A stretch of DNA of 64,000 nt, taken from contig OX243826.1 of assembly GCA_945859605.1 (NCBI GenBank), positions 2,082,282-2,146,281 of the forward strand. The letters are read 5' to 3'. Position 1 is the stretch's first letter. Each line of letters starts with the position of its first letter. Positions 51,561 to 62,633 of this stretch are shown piece after piece. The notes beneath the pieces were generated by a model. That model made no database searches. It saw only the letters and a list, made by a program, of their open reading frames with translations, and was not told the origin of the DNA. The stretch comes from Lumbricus rubellus (taxonomy: Eukaryota; Annelida; Clitellata; Crassiclitellata; Lumbricidae). The translations under genes were made by a program, and so were the position numbers.

Positions 51561-53306
51561 CCCAGATGTTCCCACGGTATATTTTTTCATAGTTTTAGGC
51601 ATTACTGTGAATAATCTGATAGAAATAAATACAAAATAGAGGGGAAAAATGTATTTTCATGTTTGCTGTACATGGTTACTTGGAAATCTACCGTCCTACA
51701 TGTAGGACGCTGGGAACATACAACACATGAAGTTTCCAAATATGAATATTATCATAGATTTTTGTTTACAGCAATAATGTACATCTATTTTCCTCACAAA
51801 TGATAAGATGACATTATTATGACTATTTTGACTTCTGCCTAGAGTTAATCTAGACTTTGTTCATTTCTTGTGATGGTCAATGAAACACTTCACGTGCAAT
51901 CCAATGTTGCACTTGCTGTGGTGCACTTTTGATGACAGTGTCGACATCTTTGTTTGTTTCTCCTGCGGCTCCACGAGATGGTCTAATCGATCATATCTGG
52001 AGTCGACATGTTCAGTCTGCACCCTTTGATGAGTTGGCATTGGTCTCCAGTAGAGCGGTTACTACGCGACGGCGGAACTGGAGATGATCCAGTGATCCTT
52101 TGCGAGCTTGGTGGAGTTACCAGGCATTTTGCTCAGCCAAATCGATACAGTGACATATCAGAGGGAAGTACCACTTCTTTCCTCTTACTGAAATACGGTA
52201 CAGGCTTTGAGTCGCGATCATGCCGAAGACCTCAGCATCAAAGAAGGTGAGAAAGAACTGGTGATTCCCTAAGTTCAATGACATCTTTCGGGTTCCAAGT
52301 CCTTGATGTAATCGGAGAAAGCGCTAAATCACCTTTTCTCCATGTATAGACCATTGGACCTTCATCTTCTTCTTTGCTGGAGGAAGACTGGATGCAGCTA
52401 GGTGACGCGCACCATCATCACTGTCAGTTACTGTACATGCTGTCGTCATCTGGTGGACGTTGCGTCTCAGCATCGGCACGCAACTGACCTGGAGGCAGGT
52501 TATTTATGGTTACCGTCTCCTCATCTCCCGAATCCTCATCAGTTACTTCTGCACATGCATTACCGTGTGGCAGTATAACAATGTCTAGGCCTACTCCAGC
52601 AGCTGGCACAGAATCTGGATCATCCTCCAGCATGGTCATCACTTCATGAAGTTTGTCGTTCTGTAAAAATACAAGAAAAAAATTTCTAATACATTGTGTT
52701 ACTAGTCTGTAAGCCAATACCATATAGGCTACCAGAAATATAACAACAGTAAGAACATAAAAATTTATATTTTGGCATATTAGGCAGACCCACCTGTTCA
52801 AAATGACCATTATGACCCTAATACCAACCCCTAATACCAACCCATGGAACTAGCCCTGACCCTAAAACAATTGGATGAAGTGACAAACAATTTCCAAATA
52901 ATATGTTGTACATAGTCCCAGCGTCCTACATGTAGGACGGTGTACTAACGATCCCTGCCAAAGCCTGGTAATATTGACTAACAAAGGACTAATAATTTTC
53001 ATGCATACCTTCATACCTGTAGGTAATTTAGAAATAGTTATAATCTTTTTAGTTTTCACATGAAATAGTGTACACCCACCTCTTTCTAGGCATATCGACG
53101 ATTTCTCAGATTCCGATTTTCTTCGAATTGAAATTTTATTTCTCTGATATGACAACGCAAGCAAAGTCAACAACAAACATTACAACGTACAGGAAATACA
53201 TCTTCCTTGTAAAAAAGAGTATAATATAACACAGAGATGTTATTATATATTATTGCATAGACAAAAAACTAACTGTCCTACATATAGGACGTGGGGATTA
53301 TCTGGG
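51561..53306 (-). mobile_element. piggyBac element, internally deleted, with ATAA target duplication
   Basis: Ends CCCAGATGTTCCCACG on the left, and complement CCCAGATAATCCCCACG on the right, flanked by ATAA on both sides (51,557-51,560 and 53,307-53,310) instead of the usual TTAA. Palindromes GTCCTACATGTAGGAC lie at 51,693-51,708 and 52,923-52,938, with a variant at 53,275-53,290. The 1,746-bp interior keeps only the first and last parts of a transposase. Confidence 0.8.
51861..52660 (-). pseudogene. piggyBac transposase remnant (N-terminal exon and C-terminal zinc domain)
   Basis: The upper part (52,660-52,424) begins after a splice-acceptor-like 'atttttacag' and has the acidic N-terminus typical of PGBD-type proteins (MTMLEDDPDSVP, DIVILPHGN, VTDEDSGDEETVTINNLPPG). 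Near 52,350 a short YTWRKGDL piece follows. The lower part, with stops and frame changes, ends at 51,861 with the Cys/His-rich tail (YDRLDHLVEPQEKQTK, HHSKCNIGLHVKCFID). The central catalytic region is deleted. Confidence 0.82.
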
Positions 53307-53497
53307 ATAATTATACACACATCGAGGGCGTATGCCTAATTAGCGATCTCAAAACATTCATAGTTTTGTTGCAATATAGAAAGAAAAAAATATATAGGCC
53401 TAGGGTATACAACTATACATAATACATGTCGATCAGATATATTATTCGGAAGCTTTTGCACCATTCGCGCTTCTATCGTTTGCTAACTTTATACATG

Positions 53498-54195
53498 TAA
53501 GTAAGTAAGCCGTTTATTGACAAAGCATCAAACACGTACAAAAGAGCAGTAATCAGTACAAATTCAATGACTTTCGAGTGATCGGTGCATAAGTCAAAGG
53601 GTCAATCCAAAAAGGTCGTATGGACCCGCTGAGGCTGGATTGACCCTTCCTTTCTCAATAACATTTGGCTATTGTAAAAAAAAACAGTGCAAAGCACAAC
53701 ATCTTACACATGAAACGAAAGTAAACTGAAATGAAATGACACACAGATTTCAAAACAAAACAAAAAAACAAGAAAAAAACAAATTATGACCAATTATTTA
53801 AATCTAGTAAACAGAGATTAAACAGTCTTTTAATTTTTTCTTAAACATGTTAATGGTGGGTATAAGTGTAATATATTTTGGGAGGTTATTCCATATCATA
53901 GGGCCAGAACATTTAATCGAAAATAATTTCATTCTAGTATGTGCAACATCGGTGCGGTAGTGTAACAGAGTTCTAGTGAAATGGTTATGTACAGCAATTC
54001 CCTGACAAAAATAACCATCAAATGTCCTAGGCAACAATTTGTGATGATAGCGAAACATGAACAAACTGATTTGAAACTTATATATATCTGATAATCGTAG
54101 TATGTTATAGGTTCGAAAAATTGGTTTGGTACTGACAGACCAGCATAATAAGAAAATAGTTCGAATGGCACGTTTTTGCAAACTCTCCAATTTTT
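53498..54195 (-). pseudogene. CR1/L2-like non-LTR retrotransposon, 3' end
   Basis: The C-terminal part of a reverse-transcriptase ORF (about 54,190 to a TAG at 53,804): LESLQKRAIRTIFLL, FRTYNILRLSDIYKFQISLF, SIKCSGPMIWNNLPKYI and FKKKLKDCLISVY. It is followed by a 3' UTR ending in a 'caataaa'-type signal and a (CTTA)n tail (minus strand; plus 53,498-53,512), as in CR1/L2 elements. 5' truncated; the TATG/TACA repeat at 54,200-54,262 marks the breakpoint. The surviving frame is open. Confidence 0.8.
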
Positions 54196-54289
54196 TAAAA
54201 TAAAAACTATAAGTATGTATATGTATATACTTATATGTATATAAGTATGTATATGTATATACAGTTGTTGCATTAGCATTCATAAACAA

Positions 54290-55077
54290 ATTAATCCGCA
54301 GCGCCTGATTGGTTGTAAAATTATTACATTAGATCAAAATTCACATGATTGTGTAGCCTACATTGTACTCGCTTGTCGTAAACTTTCCTCATCGTGACCG
54401 TTAATTAGTTTAACGATGGCTTATCTGGGAGATCTTCTAGGCAACCTTAGTCGAGATAGGACAAAACAAATAGAGGTGATGTTCAGCGTTTCAAAGGTGT
54501 TCTATAACAGTTACGTCGTCTTCAAAAGAGTTAATAATATTCAGCGCGTTTAAAGACGTATATTTAGTCAACCAACGTAGTTCTAAGTACACGTTATTAT
54601 TCTTTGATCCAAGGGGGTATAAATGTATAATAGCGCAAATTCTCTCCACAATTTTTTTTGCGTTCAACCATCAGAAATAATATTATTTACGTGCAATCGT
54701 GTATACACTACTTGACTGTGGACCATGATTGACGTAAGCACAGTTATTATAGCTAGCCTACTGTAGTACTGTCGTTACTATAAGTCATAATAAGTGCTCA
54801 CCTCCCGACGCTGGCTTAATATAGCAGCTAGCGAACTCAAACTTTCGTCTTATAAGGTTCGTACACATGTACACAGTGATGTGCGGCGCACATAAAAACG
54901 AACAGCGGGGGTGAAGGATCTCTATCCAGCAGCTATTATTATATATTTTGAAAAACGGGAGGGTTGAGGTCATGTATGTACGCTAGGGGGAACGCATTCA
55001 TTAATAACGCACTTGATTATATTATAATAGCCTTTGCACTTAATAAATATAATATTTCACTTTGGATGCCCCTACGA
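54290..55077. other. No gene recognised
   Basis: AT-rich spacer; open frames lack domains. Confidence 0.45.
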
Positions 55078-55080
55078 TTA

Positions 55081-55521
55081 GGCCTTAAAAAATGTTGTGT
55101 TTCCGGTAACCCGACCGACCCTCTTTTATTGCCGCGACTCAAATAATTTAGTAAAATAATTTTATTAAAAAAAGAAATTTTTCGAAAAAAAATTTTTCCC
55201 CGATTTTTTTAAAATTTTTTAACATTTGTATACATTTGTATTGACATAACAAAAAAAGACGTCAACACAATGAAATTAATAGGACAATTTTTTAGAGCAG
55301 TTTTAGGTGCAGACAGTCAGGAAATTATATATGCCGTTTATACTTGCTTAGAACACGTAGGCCTACTTTGTTGCAGCGTGTACCTTTGTGCAAAAAAGAC
55401 TAGTGGGGTATACTTTTCGGATAGTCACTACATACAAATATTTTACCAAAATAAAAATATTTTCCGACCTACCTACTCAATTTTTTTAGCTCTGTTACCG
55501 GAAACACAACATTTTTAGGCC
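55081..55521. mobile_element. PIF/Harbinger-like MITE, 441 bp
   Basis: TTA direct repeats on both sides (55,078-55,080 and 55,522-55,524). Inverted ends GGCCTTAAAAAATGTTGTGT on the left, and complement GGCCTAAAAATGTTGTGTTT on the right, continuing through TTCCGGTAAC. TTA duplications with GG ends are typical of Harbinger. The plus-strand open frame at 55,270-55,518 is element sequence without a domain. Confidence 0.7.
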
Positions 55522-55524
55522 TTA

Positions 55525-56900
55525 TATTAATGTGCACTGTGAAAGGCGCTGTATACATTTACGGACAGGGTCTACAATATTATTATACAATGCAATAGGA
55601 CCTACACATAATAATAATCATTGCATTCATAGCTTTCGGTGTGCTCATTCTTTAATCGCCTAGCTAAGTTGGAGTAATCCAAATCTTCTAAATATCTGTG
55701 GGTTTAGTGTAACGAGACTATACTAATGACAGTCTGTAATAAGATTACTAGTCTTGTTCATTCCGCTGAGTCGATGTACAATAGGGGAGATCGCATCTGA
55801 ATTATAAGATAATTCAGAAATATATAACAAAAGAGGTGTTTAATTATTTTGAACAGTGGCAAGCCTATATAGTATAGTTTCGGTAAAGCGACACAAAGAC
55901 CATTAGCGTTGTCGTCCTTCTTCAGCCAGTCTTCGATCTGGCACTTTCAAAGCAGCAGCAGCAGTGGCGGAGTTATAAGAGCAGAGATGAAACTGATTGA
56001 TTTACATATTAAGTTAGTGCATTCATAGCATTTTCGATTAAATGAATTCGAATTGAGATTGAACAATTCTTGCTATCGTATACATGTATAGGCAAAGCCT
56101 GTTGCGCCACCATACCGTCCATACGACAGCACTTATCAATTATTCCACTGTATGAGAACCACTAGGCGTTAGGTTACCTCCAGAATTCTGAAACGGCACA
56201 AAGACTGGCAAATACAACCTGATATTATTGTAAAATTCATAATTATAGCACCAGCATTTAGACAAATAATTTCGGTTAAAATTAATTGAAATGAATGCAA
56301 CTTACTTCTTCACTTAATTCAATTTATTCTACGTGACACAGAAAAATTTAAGATATTTTCAGCAAGTTTCACCAAAAGTTGATTGAATTGCTTTTTGAAT
56401 GCTTCTTTGTAGGCCTACAGCTCAGTATAACAACCTATGGAGCGGCAGAGCGATACCAGTTTATCACGTTTTAAAGGTGTTTAAACGGAGCAGTGCAAAA
56501 TTGAGTGCTTTTAACGCCATTCTGTTTGCGTGCAGTCCATGCATGCATTACACATCAATTTCCCATAGTTTTACAAGAATATAATAATTATTTTATGGTG
56601 TTTGGGTGGATTGCAATAACATTCTTTGTCGCCAAAACCAGTTGATGACGACGAAGTTATTTGCATATTCGGCTAAAACGGCGTTCATCAGCAAACCCTC
56701 TTTATCGCTGTGAACAGGTTGATTCGTTAGCTGCTGCTTAGAAAAAAAATTAATGATCATAACGATAATAATTATAGAGAAAGAGACAATTAGCAGAATC
56801 GGAAAGGTTGCGTCGGTCTTCCAGAAGATCGGCTCAATGTGGAAGTCAAAAGCAATAAGCAGAAACACCAAGATGCAGCATTGCAGCTGTATATAGGCCT
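55525..56900. other. No gene recognised
   Basis: The minus-strand frame at 56,593-56,871 (92 codons) contains a possible membrane segment (LLIVSFSIIIIVMIINFF) but no known family and no splice context I can defend. Confidence 0.4.
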
Positions 56901-56905
56901 ACAAC

Positions 56906-57172
56906 GCAATTGTTGTCGCAACGGCAATTTACGCTTGTGAAACTTGGAAGCGAACAGAAAAGATCTCGCAGAGGCTGAATAATTATGTCTTCCACAGGAG
57001 ATGCCTAAGAACCATTATGGGTGTAACCATAGTTATATTTATGGGTGTAACTTGAAGAGATCGCGTCAGAAACGAGGGTGTCCTGAGAATGACGGGAGCA
57101 ATGGAGATAGAAACGATTGTGGAAATGAGACGTAGGAAGGAGAATGGCGCCGGACACATAGGCTACTTCGTA
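56906..57172 (+). pseudogene. Non-LTR retrotransposon fragment, C-terminal reverse-transcriptase tail
   Basis: Plus strand reads IYACETWKRTEKISQRLNNY, FHRRCLRTIMGV, then after a small duplication RDRVRNEGVLRMTGAMEIET and MRRRKENGAGHIG. This matches the region after the polymerase in RTE/craniofacial-development-protein-2-like LINEs. A duplicated 'atgggtgtaac' at 57,018 and 57,041 breaks the frame. Confidence 0.75.
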
Positions 57173-57223
57173 TAATTCGTAAATATAAAACGAAGAGGTT
57201 AAACTATTCGTAAATCATTTATT

Positions 57224-57325
57224 TTCGGGCTGGTGTAGTTCAGATCGTTAAGATTAAAATTCGGAGTTAGGATTTTGTTATGATGTAGGTTCAACTCTGC
57301 ACCAAAGCAGTTAAGTTGCGAACGA
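57224..57325 (+). repeat. Degenerate tRNA-like SINE head
   Basis: 'gggctggtgtagttcagatc' followed about 50 bp later by 'gtaggttcaactctgcacc', spaced like A and B boxes. Very diverged. Confidence 0.4.
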
Positions 57326-57329
57326 CGCT

Positions 57330-59098
57330 AAAGCTTAAATACAATTTTTTGGATCAATTTTGAAGGTGTGTAATTTGCAGCCTTTATTATATTATTAAGC
57401 GTGTGGTGGCTAAGGTTTGTTGGTGTTGAATAATTACATGTTTACATCTGCATTGCTTCTCTAATTTGGGTGTCGAAAACTAAATAATAGGCCTTCCAGA
57501 TTTCACAATACAACAAAGATTTTTTCAAAACATCGAAGGTGCAGAACAACTGTGAGCGAAGGGCTTTATACTCACGAGCCTCACGGCCCATTCATAATAA
57601 CGTTCTCAGGAGAAGCTCAAACTCAATTGATCCCAGGAAAAACTTTTGCAACTTCTTCCCATCCTCTATGGCAGTGCTGGCCAACCTGCGGCCCACATGA
57701 TTTCAAGTGACCCGCCAAAGCTAGTGGAAATTTGTTCAAAGTTTGTGAAAATAAAGAGACAAATCGCAGGCTAAGCGGCATGCCTACAAATTCATGAATT
57801 GTTGTTATTTGACAATGTGAATTATATAAAATCCAGTTCCCATGACACAACCGTTATGAATATTCCATAGTAAATTTTGATACAGCATAAATAATTAACA
57901 GTAGATTATGGTTGTTGTGAGACTATCTCCTCCCGTACGCAACCCCCTCCTCCGTACGCAAGTTGCTTAAATCTCATGACCTCTCTCACACTTCGTGCTT
58001 AAGTAATAATTATAATTATATGGACAGCCCCTCACTAAAAAAAGTCCTGGTACACATGTGTCCCATCTGGTACACATGCTATCTTTCAGTTCATCACATT
58101 CCTTTATTTAAAACGTGCACACATAAACTTTCGATACAGCCATAATTTTACTGAAAATAAACGGCATAAATGCAAAAGGTGAATTCTAACTACCAACCAA
58201 AGCATAGCAGCCTGTCAACGTAATTCTCAATTACTTTACAAAATTATATCATGAAAAAGTAGTCAAATGAAGAACGTCAGCAGACACCAAGCACATGCTA
58301 TGGATACAGAGTTATGACAGCCCCAAAGTTTCCATTGTTTTTTCAGTGGCATTGTTAAGCTGTCAGGTGACGAACGTGGTGAACAAAGTGGTCACGAAGA
58401 AACGACATGATGAAAAAGTAGCTGTGATCGTAACCCTAAAACAATCAACAACAAAAAACAATCACCCATCACATTTGCAAAGCAGTGTGTATAAATAACA
58501 AAAGCATAAAAAGCAAGCATGTATAAACACAACAGGAAATTATTTTTAAAAAAGGGAAAGAAAACAATTAGCTTTTTGTCATCTTGGATTTTAAACAGTA
58601 CCGGCCATAGCTTAAACGCAATAGTTAAAAGTTAAAAAATTAAATAATCATTTCAAAAGTTAAATAAGTAAATAATCATGTGCTAAATGCTAAAACAATT
58701 TGAATGTTTTATGAATTGGGTATCAACTTGATTTGGAAATTATTTTATCGATTTTGATTACTTTGTTTTTTTTTAAGTTTTACGATTTCAGACGTGAAGA
58801 CTTGTATAATAATTTACGATTTAGAAATCGCATGGTTTCATTATTTGGTCATTTTGTTACTTCACGATTTCGTTAATTTCTCACCATTTAGTTGCTGACT
58901 GGAAAGACAACTGCACGCCTGCATAATTATTTTTGCCTCTCCCCTTTCGCAATATTATATTACTACGTTAAAACGTTTTAAAGGTGTTCAAAAAAATTCG
59001 TTATGGCATATGCACGGCCCTGCTCCATGATTGATATAAAAAATTTGAAAATTTTAAGAGGTGTCTAAGAGGATAAGTTAATAAGACCAAGAGTCAGC
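57330..59098. other. No gene recognised
   Basis: AT-rich DNA. Both strands were read for protein-like frames and terminal repeats without success. Confidence 0.45.
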
Positions 59099-59204
59099 TT
59101 GTTTGTTTGTTTGTATGTGCACTTGTTAAAGCGTCCCTTCAAGCTCTCTATACTCAGAGGCGCTCCCGAATGCAAAGCGGACACTGCATCGGAGTTTCAC
59201 GCCC
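59099..59204 (-). repeat. SINE family A fragment
   Basis: Tail and body of family A ('gtatgtgcacttgttaaagc', 'actgcatcggagtttcacgc'), interrupted on the right by the CATA microsatellite. Confidence 0.75.
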
Positions 59205-59313
59205 TACATACATACATACATACATACATACATACATACATACACACACAAACACATACATACACGCACACATACATACATACATACATACATACACACA
59301 CATACATACATAC

Positions 59314-59360
<47 letters not shown>
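59205..59360. repeat. (CATA)n/(CA)n microsatellite
   Basis: ACAT repeats passing into CA repeats; produces spurious Thr/His/Tyr and Cys/Val frames. Confidence 0.95.
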
Positions 59361-60319
59361 TGCCTCGTATGTAGATCCGAGGCCCTGATAGTGCCCATGC
59401 AGTCTGAGATCGCGTGGATCCCGTAGGGCTAGAAGGTCGATCTATGTATCAAAATGTTCGTAGTGATGAGTAGCCAATCACAATCGCCGATTTGAAAGCA
59501 CACACCTCTTGCTTTTCTAATTATAACCAATGACATACGTTGCATCATAAGCGAGAGCGTGAATCCGAGGACGCTCTCGGATTCTGTATTAAGAGGCGGG
59601 CGAGGAAATAAGGAGCACGCTTGGTAACGGTGTGTGAGTGTGTGTTTTTAGTTCTCGAAAGAGACGTAAATTGACATAGCAGCAAATTTACCATTGCAAT
59701 GCGTGTGAATTCTTTGCATGCGGTCTGAGAGCTTGAACTTGTATCCACACAGCACCATTCCGAGTGCAAAAATGTGTGTGTTAACCAAGCCCTCAACGAA
59801 ATATTAATTGAAGATAAATTTAATTCTGAAATTAAATGTAGGAAAATAATATTTAAAAAGCTATGCATTAATATAGTTTGCCTGACTTATGCGAATTTTT
59901 TAACAGCTAGCCGAAGCACGATAACATGAAGTAAACGAACGGCATTTATGTAGCGTCGTTTTTCTGGGTTGCATTCTGTTAAGTAAAAAAACAAAATGCA
60001 AGCTTCGATGGGTTTGCAAATTGGAAGAATCGTGTCCTAAGTTTAATCCACGTTAAATTGTCAAGAACGAAGTGAAATTGGCAATGATATTTCAAAACTT
60101 TAGGCCAATCTTCAATAAGACCCGAGAGCCAGACAGTCTTTGGCTTCAAGCTAAACAATTCGCCGTTTGTGCAGATTTATCGAATAATTTGAGTGTTGCT
60201 AGATATTTTTTGCCTTTGATTTGTATCTGTTAAAATTCCTAATTACGGGGGAAAAAGAATTAGCCTATCTGGGGTCGAAGAATTGTTTCCATTTAGCGAC
60301 TGTGTGTATGTTTTCTGTG
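59361..60319. other. No gene; single copy of the 103-bp repeat near its middle
   Basis: A diverged unit of the array at 60,320 is found at about 59,697-59,790 ('gcatgcggtctgagagcttg'). A small perfect hairpin (gaatccgag...ctcggattc) lies at about 59,561-59,584. Confidence 0.6.
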
Positions 60320-60723
60320 TTCGCACACTATTTGCATGCAGTCTGAGAGCTTGGCCTAAGTACACACTGCATCATTCCGAGTGCAAAATCTATTTTGGCG
60401 AGTGTGTGTGAACCAATACTGCAGGTTTTTCCTGTGTGCATTCTTTGCATGCGGTCTGAGAGCTTGGACTTGTACACACACAGCATCATTCCGAGTACAA
60501 AATAGTGTGTGTGAACCAATACTGCAGGTTTTTCCTGTGTGCATTCTTTGCATGCGGTCTGAGAGCTTGGACTTGTACACACACAGCATCATTCCGAGTA
60601 CAAAATAGTGTGTGTGAACCAATACTGCAGGTTTTTCCTGTGTGCATTCTTTGCATGCGGTCTGAGAGCTTGGACTTTTACACACACAGCATCATTCCGA
60701 GTACAAAAGAGTGTGTGTGAACC
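60320..60723 (+). repeat. Tandem array, 103-bp unit, four copies
   Basis: 'gcatgcggtctgagagcttg' occurs at 60,334 (with one change), 60,447, 60,550 and 60,653: spacings 113, 103, 103. The two inner units are practically identical. Confidence 0.95.
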
Positions 60724-61143
60724 AATTAAAAATAATTTTTGGAATTACATGCATTAAATCAAATGGTCTTGAAATTTTTAAATAAAATTCATATTAGCAA
60801 TCAAATAAAAATCATTGCACTGGGAGCGCTTCTGAATGGCCACGGCTGTGAGCAGCGCTGTAGAAATTGCTGATTACATTATATTACAGAACAATACATT
60901 CTGATTTCTGAGTGATGTTTGTAATTGTAATCTGACACCACTTAAGCGCCACTTTAAGAAAGAACTCTTCAGGGATCTACAGACCAACAAGAAACTAAAT
61001 TAGCAATCAATAACTCATTTATTATTCCAGTGACATTGAAATTGACATTGCAGAAAAAAATCATAGCACCTAAATGAATGCAAAGGACATCAAAGTGGGA
61101 CAGGAGAGCCATTTACCTAGGGCAGTCTGAGCTTCTTGGAAGC
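60724..61143. other. No gene recognised
   Basis: Contains a piece ('cactgggagcgcttctgaat') of the dispersed repeat also seen near 1,590, 3,490 and 15,980. Confidence 0.4.
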
Positions 61144-61960
61144 AATATGCTGGCACTAAAACTAGTCATGCAAAGATATCCAAGCTTCAATGTAAGTTAA
61201 GATACTGTGCAAAAAATTTAGAATCATAACATACAGCCAAACATACACCAAACATAAGCTGTGACACAAGCAGAGGCCTAATAGATATCAATTCTAATAT
61301 GATGCACAGGTCACCACTGTAACATAACTGAAACAAGATATAAGCCAACTGTATCTGCCATTGAATAGTGCTATTTTTGAAACATGTTTAGGTTATAAGC
61401 AGATAATCACACTTGCAATATGCTGGCACTAAAACTAGTCATGCAAAAGATATCCAAGCTTCAATGTAAGTTAAGATACTGTGCAAAAAAATTAGAATTA
61501 TAATATGCAGACAACATAAAACCAAACATAAGCTGGCACAGAAGCAGAGGCCTAATAGATATCAATTCTAATATGATGCACAGGTCACCACTGTAACATA
61601 ACTGAAACAAGATATAAGCCAACTGTATCTGCCATTGAATAGTGCTATTTTTGAAACATGTTTAGGTTATAAGCAGATAATCACACTTGCAATATGCTGG
61701 CACTAAAACTAGTCATGCAAAAGATATCCAAGCTTCAATGTAAGTTAAGATACTGTGCAAAAAAATTAGAATTATAATATGCAGACAACATAAAACCAAA
61801 CATAAGCTGGCACAGAAGCAGAGGCCTAATAGATATCAATTCTAATACGATGCACAGGTCACCAATGTGACATAACTGAACCAAGATACAAGCCAACTGT
61901 ATCTGCCATTGAATAGTGCTTTTTTGAAACATGTTCAGGTTATAAGCAGATCACTACTCT
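61144..61960 (+). repeat. Tandem array, 273-bp unit, three copies
   Basis: 'aatatgctggcactaaaact' starts copies at 61,144, 61,417 and 61,691; spacing 273 and 274 bp. Copies 2 and 3 are the most alike. The minus-strand frame at 61,735-61,932 is repeat sequence. Confidence 0.95.
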
Positions 61961-62633
61961 TCTCGCAGGCACTAATCTATACAGCTGTTTTATAGTCCTC
62001 AATATAAGCACTTAAAATGTATAGTCCATCAATTCACCCAGTTGTATAGTCACTCAAGTTTTAGACAATTAACAAATGTATTGCCCATAAACTCAAACAG
62101 TTTAAAAATTTCTGGCCCATAAACTCAACCAGTTTGAAAATGTCAACTGCACCAGCACAACCTACTTATTGCACTGTTTAAAAATCCATCAATTCAACCT
62201 GTTTAAACATATCGAAGGATTGTATAGTATCATCAATTATAGTCTTGTGAATTTATAATGATGTACATGGTTCGTCCTTCATTATTATCACTAAGAGAAT
62301 TAATTATTAAGAGTTAAGGTTGGGCTACGGAATCAATTATTATATTCTATTATATTCTATTTATGTTGCTCGTCTGGACTGTGTTATGACAATACTTGAA
62401 TAGAAGTTATGCAAACTGTAGACACAAGTTTTGACAGTCAGCAAACAACAATGTTGAAAAATCAATTTTCATCAGGATCTAACTGCAAATGCAACAAGAT
62501 CCGAAACATTAGAGCAGCAATAAGAAAAGCCAAGCAAAAAGGTTATAGATGATAAAACAACACTATTTTCAGCAACAATTCTATTTTTACAGGGCAGTCA
62601 TGATGAAAAACTAGAAAATTTCTCTATTTATGA
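61961..62633. other. Likely 3' flank of the tyrosine-recombinase-like gene
   Basis: AT-rich, with short repeats of 'cataaactcaa(a/c)cagtttaaaa' at about 62,085-62,145. No gene seen. Confidence 0.45.

Noticed and set aside
52008..52250. 80-codon plus-strand frame
   Set aside because: Opposite strand of the piggyBac transposase remnant.
52862..53176. 104-codon minus-strand frame inside the piggyBac element
   Set aside because: No resemblance to transposase; lies upstream of the acceptor-like site and is probably intron or leader sequence.
59099..59398. Frames made of Tyr/Ile/His/Thr or Cys/Val repeats
   Set aside because: Translation of CATA and CA microsatellites.
60328..60720. Overlapping frames with repeated SSQTACKE or RFFLCAFF motifs
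   Set aside because: The repetition comes from the 103-bp tandem array; it is open in several frames and has no start context or domain.
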